Shown here in pieces: positions 57,732 through 64,000 of a stretch of DNA of 64,000 nt. This DNA is from an uncultured Mediterraneibacter sp. (lineage in GTDB: Bacteria; Bacillota; Clostridia; Lachnospirales; Lachnospiraceae), in NCBI GenBank assembly GCA_944383695.1, contig CALWQP010000006.1:42234-106233 (forward strand), given 5' to 3'. The notes beneath the pieces were generated by a model. That model searched no databases, had not been told where the DNA came from, and worked only from the letters and a program-made list of their open reading frames with translations. Position 1 is the first letter of the stretch, and the number at the start of each line of letters is the position of its first letter. Made by a program: the position numbers and the translations under genes.

Positions 57732-59792
57732 TCACAATGTCGTCTCGAGCATGATCTCACGGATCCTGCTGTCAATATGCTGCTTGAGTCCGGCATGTTC
57801 CGGTCTGGACAGTTCCTGATCTTCATCCAGAAGTTTTTTCGCATCTTCAGCCGCATTCTTAAGTATTTTCGCATCCTGGAAGACATCGGCTGTCTTGAAG
57901 TCCAATATTCCGCTCTGCCGGATGCCGAACAGATCACCCGGCCCTCTGAGACGCAGGTCTTCTCCTGCGATAAAAAATCCGTCATTGGAATGATTCAGGA
58001 TCTCCAGCCGTTCTCTTGTGTCATCAGACTTTGAGGCTGACATAAAGATACAGTAGGACTGGTGCTTCCCTCTTCCCACACGGCCGCGGAGCTGGTGGAG
58101 CTGCGCCAGTCCGAAACGCTCTGCATTCTCGATCATGATGACCGACGCGTTCGGCACGTCGATTCCCACCTCTACGACTGTGGTGGACACAAGGACCTGG
58201 ATCTCATTTTTCCCGAAGGCCTCCATGATCTCATCTTTTTCCTGCTGTTTCATCTTTCCGTGAAGGCAGCCGACCCGGATGCCTTCCCCCATCTCTTCCG
58301 CAAGCATCCGCGAGTAATCCATAACGTTTTCTGCTTCAAGGCTGTCGCTCTCTTCCACCATGGGACAGATCACATAGCACTGCCTTCCCTCTGCCACCTG
58401 TTTTCGCATGAACGAATACGCCTTCTCTCGATATCCTGTATCCACCACACAGTTTTTAATGGGCAGACGGTCTTTTGGCATCTCGTCAATGACGGAAATG
58501 TCCAGATCACCGTAAAGGATGATGGCCAGGGTCCTTGGTATCGGCGTGGCGCTCATGACAAGGATGTGCGGCATGGCTCCTTTCCCCGCGAGCGCTTCCC
58601 TCTGGCGCACGCCGAAGCGGTGCTGCTCGTCTGTCACGACCAGCGCCAGATCGCGGTAAACAGCCTTCTCCTGTATCAGCGCGTGAGTTCCGATAATGAT
58701 GGAGGAGTCTCCGTTACGGATACGTTTATAAGCCTGGCGTTTCCGGGCGGCTGTCATAGATCCTGTAAGGAGTTCTGCCTGAAGCGGGATAGCATACCGC
58801 TCCAGCATTCCTGATATATTCTCATAATGCTGGTGCGCCAGCACTTCCGTGGGAGCCATGAGCGCTCCCTGATATCCGTTCAGCCCGGCCAGCAGAAGCG
58901 CCAGAAATGCTACGATCGTCTTACCGGACCCCACATCTCCCTGGACAAGCCGGGACATCACATACGGCCCCTGCATATCCGATTTTATTTCTTCCCAAAC
59001 CTTCATCTGAGCCCCTGTAAGCTGGTACGGAAGGGCTTTAAGAAACTGCCTGGTCTTCTCCTGATCCGGAAGGTGGAATCTGTTCTCCGCGCGGTTCCCG
59101 GACTCTTTCATCCGGCGCAGAGAGAGGATGAATACAAGGAACTCTTCGTATACAAAGCGTTCTCTCGCCGCGGCAAACTCTTCTTTATTGCCAGGGAAAT
59201 GCATGTTCCTGACTGCTGTTTCGTAAGGTGGAAAATGATATTTTCCACTCAGAGCTTCCGGGAGAATATCCATTTTCTTCTCCGCGCAGCCAAGCGCCTG
59301 GCGGACTGCTTTTATGACAGAATTATTGGTCAGCCCTGCCGTGAGATGGTAGACCGGCTGCATGGTGTGCAGTTTCTCTTCATATTTGACCGCCGGATAG
59401 TAGATTTCCGGATGCTCCATCACGAGACCGTCTCTTCTCCTGACTACGCGGCCACGAAGGATGAGAAGGCCTCCTTTTGACAAAGTATTTCTGAGAAACG
59501 GCATACGGAACCAGATAATTTTCAGTGTGCCGGTCAGGTCTTTCAGATAAAGTGTAGTGACCTGCACCCTGTGGCTGCCCGACACCTGGATTCTTCCGAA
59601 TACGGAGCCCGCCACTGCGCACACCTTTCCTTCTTCAGCTTCACTGATTGGTATTGGATCGTCAAAAATCTCGAATCCTCTCGGGTAATAACGGATCAGA
59701 TCTCCAATCGTCTTAATACCAAGGTGATGGAATAGTTTTTCCGTTTTTTCGCCCACGCCTTTAAGCGAACTGATTCCCTGTCTCTCTCTCAT
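57732..59792 (-). CDS. recG: ATP-dependent DNA helicase RecG
   Basis: RecG regresses stalled forks and branch-migrates junctions. The 686-residue protein has an N-terminal wedge/OB region (about 45-180), then helicase motifs GDVGSGKT (Walker A), VTDEQHRFG (DEQH box), MSATPIPRT and the C-terminal helicase block with QLRGRVGRG. The ATG at 59792 gives a normal-length protein; longer readings start in an Arg/Gly-rich stretch of the intergenic hairpin. GGAG is about 14 nt upstream, so the ribosome-binding site is not ideal. Confidence 0.95.
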   Translation of the reverse strand: MRERQGISSLKGVGEKTEKLFHHLGIKTIGDLIRYYPRGFEIFDDPIPISEAEEGKVCAVAGSVFGRIQVSGSHRVQVTTLYLKDLTGTLKIIWFRMPFLRNTLSKGGLLILRGRVVRRRDGLVMEHPEIYYPAVKYEEKLHTMQPVYHLTAGLTNNSVIKAVRQALGCAEKKMDILPEALSGKYHFPPYETAVRNMHFPGNKEEFAAARERFVYEEFLVFILSLRRMKESGNRAENRFHLPDQEKTRQFLKALPYQLTGAQMKVWEEIKSDMQGPYVMSRLVQGDVGSGKTIVAFLALLLAGLNGYQGALMAPTEVLAHQHYENISGMLERYAIPLQAELLTGSMTAARKRQAYKRIRNGDSSIIIGTHALIQEKAVYRDLALVVTDEQHRFGVRQREALAGKGAMPHILVMSATPIPRTLAIILYGDLDISVIDEMPKDRLPIKNCVVDTGYREKAYSFMRKQVAEGRQCYVICPMVEESDSLEAENVMDYSRMLAEEMGEGIRVGCLHGKMKQQEKDEIMEAFGKNEIQVLVSTTVVEVGIDVPNASVIMIENAERFGLAQLHQLRGRVGRGKHQSYCIFMSASKSDDTRERLEILNHSNDGFFIAGEDLRLRGPGDLFGIRQSGILDFKTADVFQDAKILKNAAEDAKKLLDEDQELSRPEHAGLKQHIDSRIREIMLETTL

Positions 59793-59847
59793 AATATCTG
59801 TCTCATCTCCTCTTTTATTCCGCCCATACCTCCCGGAATACAGGCAA

Positions 59848-59877
59848 GGGCGTCCTTCCCCTGTCGGAAGAACGCCC
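59848..59877 (-). other. Hairpin in the fakA-recG gap
   Basis: The arms GGGCGTCCTTCC (59848-59859) and GGAAGAACGCCC (59866-59877) pair over 12 bp with a single mismatch (a G-U wobble in the minus-strand RNA). The T-run is weak. It may be a partial terminator or a stability element. Confidence 0.5.
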
Positions 59878-59921
59878 GGTCTTCTCACAAATAAATCTGT
59901 GTTCTTTTCTGATCTGCATAT

Positions 59922-61595
59922 TTACTCCACGGAAAGCACATAGTAATAGATCGGCTGTCCGCCCATGTGTACATCCACGTCTACATCCGGATAAAGAGCC
60001 TCCACATCTGCTGAAAATCTCTCTGCATCTTCAGGGAGAATGTCCTGTCCGTAATACAGGCTGATGAGCTCGGAGTCCTCGTCTACAAGCTGGGCGAGCA
60101 TCTCTTTTGCCGTCTCTTCCACAGACTGCCCGACGGCAAGTATCCCATCGTCTCCAATGCCCATAATATCGCCTTCATGGATTTCCTTGTCATCGATATG
60201 GGTATCCCGGACCGCATAAGTCACCTGCCCGGTCTTTACATTCCCGACTGCTTCCTGCATTGCCTCCATATTCGTATCCACATCTGCTTCCGGCATGAAG
60301 CTTATGACTGCTGTGATTCCCTGCGGAACCGTTTTAGTCGGGATGACGATAATGTCCTTATCCTTTGTCAGGGACTGTGCCTGGTTAGCCGCCAGTATGA
60401 TGTTTTTATTATTCGGAAGGATAAAGATATGGTCCGCATTCACCTCGTCGATCGCGGTCAGCATGTCGTCCGTACTCGGATTCATAGTCTGTCCGCCTTC
60501 AATGATATAGTCAACGCCCAGTTCGCGGAAAATCTCATTCATGCCTTCGCCGATGGAGACCGCGATAAAGCCTACGGACTTCCTTGGTTCCTTTTTTTTC
60601 TTCTGTGCCTTTTCTTCTGCCTGCTGCGCGGCAACTTTCTCTGCGTCCCGAATGAGCTTCTCCTGATGCTCCTCTCTCATGTTGTCGATCTTCATGCGGG
60701 AGAGCTGGCCATATGTCAGCGCCTTCTGGATCGCAAGTCCCGGGTCGTTTGTGTGCACATGGATCTTCACGATATCATCATCCGCTACGCATACAATGGA
60801 ATCACCGATAGATTCGAGATAGTCTTTGAATTCAGCTTCGTCTTTTTCTGTGAATTCTTTTTGCGTCATAATGATGAACTCTGTACAATAGCCGAATTTG
60901 ATATCCGCCTCAGCCTGCTGTCCGGGTTTTACCATCTTTGTTCCTGAACTTGCCTCAATGGCAGTGTAATCGATCTCCTTGCCAAGGAAAGCATCGTATG
61001 CCCCATGAAGGACTTCCAGAAGCCCCTGTCCGCCGGAATCAACGACTCCTGCCTCTTTCAATACAGGAAGCATATCCGGAGTCCGGGCCAGGACCTCCTC
61101 AGCATGCTTGATGACTTCGGGGAGAAATACTTCCAGATCCTCTGTAGTCTCCGCCAGCTCAGCAGCTTTCTGCGAAATTCCTTTTGCCACAGTAAGGATC
61201 GTACCTTCTTTTGGTTTCATTACCGCTTTATATGCGGTAGCAGTCGCGCGGTCACATGCCTTTGCAAGGACCACTGCATCAATCTCATCATGTTCCCGGA
61301 TTTCTTTTGTAAATCCACGGAGAAGCTGCGAGAGGATCACGCCTGAGTTTCCTCTTGCCCCTCTCAGCGAACCGGAAGAGATTGCTTTCGCCATTGAGAC
61401 CATATCCGGTTTAGTGAGGGCCTGCACCTCTTTTGCGGCCGACATGATCGTCAATGTCATATTCGTGCCGGTGTCTCCGTCCGGCACAGGAAATACGTTC
61501 AACTCATTGATGTATTCTTTTTTCGCTTCCAGATTTGCAGCTCCGGCAAGGAACATCTTCCGGAGCATCTCCGTATTTATCGTTTTAACAGCCAC
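59922..61595 (-). CDS. fakA: Fatty acid kinase subunit A (DAK2-domain protein, FakA/YloV)
   Basis: FakA is the ATP-binding subunit of fatty acid kinase, which phosphorylates exogenous fatty acids presented by FakB proteins. The 557-residue protein has an N-terminal DAK2 (DhaL-like) domain with PDGDTGTNMTLTI (metal and ATP loop) and GARGNSGVILSQLLRGF, a middle region and a C-terminal DegV-related domain. It lies between asp23 and recG, the same order as in Bacillus and staphylococci (yloU-yloV-recG region). fakB is not in the window. Confidence 0.93.
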   Translation of the reverse strand: MAVKTINTEMLRKMFLAGAANLEAKKEYINELNVFPVPDGDTGTNMTLTIMSAAKEVQALTKPDMVSMAKAISSGSLRGARGNSGVILSQLLRGFTKEIREHDEIDAVVLAKACDRATATAYKAVMKPKEGTILTVAKGISQKAAELAETTEDLEVFLPEVIKHAEEVLARTPDMLPVLKEAGVVDSGGQGLLEVLHGAYDAFLGKEIDYTAIEASSGTKMVKPGQQAEADIKFGYCTEFIIMTQKEFTEKDEAEFKDYLESIGDSIVCVADDDIVKIHVHTNDPGLAIQKALTYGQLSRMKIDNMREEHQEKLIRDAEKVAAQQAEEKAQKKKKEPRKSVGFIAVSIGEGMNEIFRELGVDYIIEGGQTMNPSTDDMLTAIDEVNADHIFILPNNKNIILAANQAQSLTKDKDIIVIPTKTVPQGITAVISFMPEADVDTNMEAMQEAVGNVKTGQVTYAVRDTHIDDKEIHEGDIMGIGDDGILAVGQSVEETAKEMLAQLVDEDSELISLYYGQDILPEDAERFSADVEALYPDVDVDVHMGGQPIYYYVLSVE

Positions 61596-61608
61596 GACAA
61601 TATCCTCC

Positions 61609-61971
61609 TTAATCTATCACTCTCACACCTTCTACAAAGATGTTGATCTTTTCTACCGTCATGCCGGTGAACTCTTCAACCTTATATTTTACGTTACTCA
61701 TAAGATTGTCAGAAACAGAAAGGATATTCACACCATAAGCGACAATGACATGAAAATTCAGGATGAGGGTGTTATCATCTGAAATTTCAACCTTGATCCC
61801 ATGTGTCAGGCTTTCTTTCTTTAACAGCCGCACCAAACCATCTTTCACGCTTACGGCTGCCATGCCGACGATGCCGAAACACTCGACTGCGACGGAGCCG
61901 GCATATTTAGCGATCACCTCGGGATTAACTGTAATGATTCCAAGATCTGTGCTCATGCTTCCCTTCATCAT
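61609..61971 (-). CDS. Asp23/Gls24 family envelope stress protein
   Basis: The 120-residue protein belongs to the Asp23/Gls24 family, small cytoplasmic, membrane-associated proteins induced by alkaline or envelope stress. It has the family core (ITVNPEVIAKYAGSVAVECFGIVGMA and LNFHVIVAYGVNILSVSDNLMSNVKYKVEEFTGM). The ATG at 61971 is 5 nt after GGAGG; the next ATG, 3 bp further on, at 8 nt, is equally possible. It precedes fakA by 13 bp. Confidence 0.9.
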   Translation of the reverse strand: MMKGSMSTDLGIITVNPEVIAKYAGSVAVECFGIVGMAAVSVKDGLVRLLKKESLTHGIKVEISDDNTLILNFHVIVAYGVNILSVSDNLMSNVKYKVEEFTGMTVEKINIFVEGVRVID

Positions 61972-62074
61972 ATATACCTCCAATTCTCAAATGGATTCTT
62001 GCCATAAATAACATGCTTATTATACTATTCATTCCTTAATTTTACAATATACATTCGATTTTTTTAAAAAATAC

Positions 62075-62103
62075 TTGCAATAGGAAATTCTTTCTGATAG
62101 AAT
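62075..62103 (+). promoter_or_regulatory. Sigma-A promoter of rpmB
   Basis: TTGCAA (62075-62080), a 17-bp spacer and TAGAAT (62098-62103), about 50 bp before the rpmB ATG. Confidence 0.7.
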
Positions 62104-62154
62104 AACTGTGTTGTGAGTCTATACGACCAGTTCAGATTGTTAGGAGGTGCAGTC

Positions 62155-62340
62155 ATGGCTAAATGTGCTATTTGTGAAAAGGGTGCTCATTTTGGTAACA
62201 GTGTAAGCCACTCTCATAGAAAGACACCGAAAATGTGGAAATCAAATGTGAAATCCGTCAGAGTGAAAACTGAAGGCGGCTCTAAGAAAATGTATGTATG
62301 TACATCCTGTCTGAAATCCGGACGCGTTGAACGCGCTTAA
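62155..62340 (+). CDS. rpmB: 50S ribosomal protein L28
   Basis: The 61-residue protein is L28 of the large subunit, in the zinc-binding form: CAICEKG near the start and CTSCLKSG near the end provide four cysteines. The ATG at 62155 follows AGGAGGTGCAGTC; upstream in-frame codons lie in the leader. Monocistronic with its own promoter and terminator. Confidence 0.97.
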   Translation: MAKCAICEKGAHFGNSVSHSHRKTPKMWKSNVKSVRVKTEGGSKKMYVCTSCLKSGRVERA

Positions 62341-62397
62341 TTCAGACGCCTGTTGCAGACAACACATTATCGGCATTAAAATGACACGGAATCAGAG

Positions 62398-62427
62398 GCG
62401 GGAAGCACAAAGCTTCCCGCTCTTTTT
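62398..62427 (+). terminator. Intrinsic terminator of rpmB
   Basis: GCGGGAAGC (62398-62406) pairs perfectly with GCTTCCCGC (62412-62420), followed by TCTTTTT. Confidence 0.9.
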
Positions 62428-62484
62428 ACTGCTTTCCGGAATGTCCAGGTTCCATCTGCATTCTCCACACATTCAATATAAATA

Positions 62485-62527
62485 TTGACCTTTTATATTT
62501 CCCCTTTTATAATTACTACGTAAGTAA
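62485..62527 (+). promoter_or_regulatory. Promoter and probable BlaI operator of blaI
   Basis: TTGACC (62485-62490), a 17-bp spacer and a perfect TATAAT (62508-62513). ATTACTACGTAAGTAA (62512-62527), an imperfect palindrome with the TACTAC-type half-site of BlaI/MecI operators, overlaps the -10 and the predicted start, a repressing position. A CACTACTAC sequence also lies in the beta-lactamase promoter (around 63946-63954, minus strand), so the repressor could act on both. Confidence 0.55.
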
Positions 62528-62546
62528 GACTAAGGGGCGATATAGG

Positions 62547-62936
62547 ATGGAGAAATTACCACAGATTTCTGAAGCAGAATACGAGATCATGAAGATCATA
62601 TGGGCTGATTCTCCGATCAGCACCAATGAAGTCTGCGAAAAGGCACCGAAATCTCACAACTGGAGCAATAAAACCATACATACACTATTATCACGCCTGG
62701 TGGCAAAACATGTCATCTCCTATGAACAAAAGGGGCGCATGTACTACTACTATCCGATCATTTCCCAGAAAAAATATCTGTCCCAGGAAAATCACCATTT
62801 TCTGAACCGATTCTATAACGGGGAGGCATCGACATTGTTGTCTTCACTGCTGTCCGGTTCCGAGATATCCGACACGGATCTTCAAAAGATGTACCATATG
62901 ATCGACTCAAAATTAAACGGAGGTGAAAAGAGTTGA
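62547..62936 (+). CDS. blaI: BlaI/MecI-family transcriptional repressor
   Basis: This is a winged-helix repressor of beta-lactam-resistance genes, normally inactivated by proteolysis when the sensor BlaR1 detects drug. The 129-residue protein has ISEAEYEIMKIIWADSPISTNEVCEKA, WSNKTIHTLLSRLVAKHVISYEQKGRMYYYYP and a C-terminal dimerisation region. A class D beta-lactamase gene converges on it 28 bp downstream, which supports BlaI over CopY-type repressors. No intact blaR1 follows. Confidence 0.88.
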   Translation: MEKLPQISEAEYEIMKIIWADSPISTNEVCEKAPKSHNWSNKTIHTLLSRLVAKHVISYEQKGRMYYYYPIISQKKYLSQENHHFLNRFYNGEASTLLSSLLSGSEISDTDLQKMYHMIDSKLNGGEKS

Positions 62937-62968
62937 CATTTTCCATAAGTTTTCTGTGCATGTTTTAA
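62933..62968 (+). pseudogene. Possible blaR1 start remnant
   Basis: A TTG overlapping the blaI stop (TTGA) opens a frame reading MTFSISFLCMF and then a stop. This is where blaR1 would normally begin, with a hydrophobic N-terminus. The 3' end of the inverted beta-lactamase gene follows at once. The frame is too short to be certain; it may be chance. Confidence 0.3.
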
Positions 62969-63918
62969 TAATTAGTAAGTATTTGCAGGGCAATCTCCCG
63001 CGCTTTCGCACTGGACACATCAGCGCCGTCCGTCCTTCCCAGGTATACGCAAAAATAAATCCTTCTCTCACCCTTATCCGCAAATCCTGTAAACCAACAG
63101 TCAGCCACAATGTCCCCTTCCAGCCCCATACCGGTCTTTCCGTAAACAGCAAGTCCCGGCGCAGTCTGCTCGGACACCAGCATAACCTGTTTTAACTTGT
63201 CTTGTGTTTCTTTTGAATATTTTGAATGGATGCCGAAGATCCGTTCCATAATCTCTGTCTGCTCTTTTGGAGATATCTTGAGCGACGATTCGATCCAAAA
63301 GCCGGTCAGGGCTCTGTTATCTTCATTCGTGTTCAGTCGCCCTTCCCAGTCAGAAATATCACGGTTGCCATATTGAAGTTTGTCTAATTCTTCCTGCATT
63401 AAATCTGTTCCGATCTCATCAATGACCTGCCGGAAATACCAGACGCATGAAGTTCGAAATGCATCTTCAAACTCGATATCCTTATTCCAGTCTTCATTCC
63501 AAAAGATCTCGCCGCTCCACGGCCGTACCGAATCTCCGGGCACGATGATCTCGTTCTCCAGGCCTATCAAGGAGGATATGATTTTAAATGTAGAACAAGG
63601 CGACCGCTGCGTCAGAGCTGTTTCTTGATTGTATATCTGATAATTGTTCTCAGACGAGTCATATAATACAGCCGCTCCGTTTAGGCCTTCAAAATACTCT
63701 GAATAATCAGCCTTTTCAATCACAGGCTCTGACTCTGCGTTCTCTTCCTCTTGCTGTGGCAGCGCCGCCATTACTTCTGATTCAGCCGGAGCAGTGACGC
63801 CGGATTTCTGGCTGTCAGAAATACCCTCTGATTGTCCCGCACAGCCGCCGAGTATTGCGGCTGCTATGAGATTGAGAAATACAAAAACAGAAATGGATCT
63901 TTTATTCATTTTGCTCAT
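62965..63918 (-). CDS. Class D beta-lactamase (lipoprotein, clostridial type)
   Basis: This is a serine beta-lactamase of class D, resembling in pattern the chromosomal class D enzymes of Clostridioides. The 317-residue protein has a lipoprotein signal ending in LGGC26, a Glu/Ser-rich linker (about 28-70), then the catalytic domain: STFK 109-112 (Ser nucleophile and carbamylatable Lys), SCV 157-159, YGN 183-185, FWIESSLKIS (about 207-216) and KTG 261-263. All core residues are present, so it is probably active. GAGGGG precedes the ATG at 6 nt, with a TATAAT upstream on the minus strand. Confidence 0.92.
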   Translation of the reverse strand: MSKMNKRSISVFVFLNLIAAAILGGCAGQSEGISDSQKSGVTAPAESEVMAALPQQEEENAESEPVIEKADYSEYFEGLNGAAVLYDSSENNYQIYNQETALTQRSPCSTFKIISSLIGLENEIIVPGDSVRPWSGEIFWNEDWNKDIEFEDAFRTSCVWYFRQVIDEIGTDLMQEELDKLQYGNRDISDWEGRLNTNEDNRALTGFWIESSLKISPKEQTEIMERIFGIHSKYSKETQDKLKQVMLVSEQTAPGLAVYGKTGMGLEGDIVADCWFTGFADKGERRIYFCVYLGRTDGADVSSAKAREIALQILTNY

Positions 63919-64000
63919 ACTGTTCCCCTCGTATTATAAAGTAGTAGTGTTTATAGACCCTCTCCAAGGTCTGTATGCTATACTGTTTGGAGATACTGTG

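Noticed and set aside
62923..63195. Plus-strand frame of 90 codons after blaI
   Set aside because: It lies antisense to the well-supported class D beta-lactamase gene and shows no BlaR1 features.

Overview
This is a 64-kb chromosomal segment of an anaerobic, spore-forming Firmicute, most likely a gut-type member of the Lachnospiraceae/Clostridia. The evidence is lineage-typical gene order and content: minCDE-rodA-mgsA, yggS-sepF-ylmH-lspA-rluD, a ribosomal protein L27 with a cleavable leader next to its protease Prp, an alpha/beta-type small acid-soluble spore protein, ylbJ, and lexA divergent from a yneA-like gene with Cheo-type SOS boxes. No tRNA, rRNA, CRISPR array or insertion sequence was seen. 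Most of the window is ordinary core genome.

Layout. 1-6.5 kb: cell-shape and division genes (5'-truncated PBP2, minCDE, rodA), mgsA and a D,D-carboxypeptidase. 6.7-12.9 kb: a DUF378 membrane protein, an HlyD-like adaptor, yggS-sepF-ylmH-lspA-rluD and a cytidylate-kinase-like gene. 12.9-15.4 kb: a XerS-like tyrosine recombinase and the SOS locus. 15.5-25.6 kb (minus strand): rsfS-yqeK-nadD-yhbY, obg, rpmA-prp-rplU, a CBS protein, aspartate kinase, RNase G and two radical-SAM-associated genes. 26.4-39.6 kb: an accessory metabolic island. 39.6-46 kb: a second cytidylate-kinase-like gene and a his operon (hisZ-hisG-hisD-hisB-hisIE). 46-53.6 kb: an eight-gene operon for RNA modification and repair (rsmF to recU). 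53.6-62.4 kb: an M23 peptidase, ylbJ, coaD-rsmD, ssp, recG-fakA-asp23 and rpmB. 62.5-64 kb: blaI and a class D beta-lactamase.

The most interesting part is the island at 26-36 kb. A minus-strand operon carries a YdiB-type quinate/shikimate dehydrogenase, an MFS transporter, a type I dehydroquinate dehydratase and a complete TRAP transporter. It is divergent from one LysR regulator. About 2 kb away, a second LysR gene is divergent from a large old-yellow-enzyme/enoate-reductase flavoprotein. Both target promoters have a LysR-type box with the same half-sites (ATAG-N7-CTAT) centred about 65 bp upstream of the predicted start, and a Rex-like operator (TTGTTAA-N4-TTAACAA type) just downstream of it. 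I infer one redox-controlled regulon that imports quinate/shikimate-type acids, converts them to the enone 3-dehydroshikimate, and reduces that as an electron sink. The genes and sites are visible; substrates and product are inferred.

Other points of note are a methylglyoxal synthase lacking its catalytic Asp, a HisIE protein fused to a catalytically degenerate HisF-like domain, a palindromic operator in the his promoter, a blaI apparently lacking blaR1, and a decayed LysR gene.
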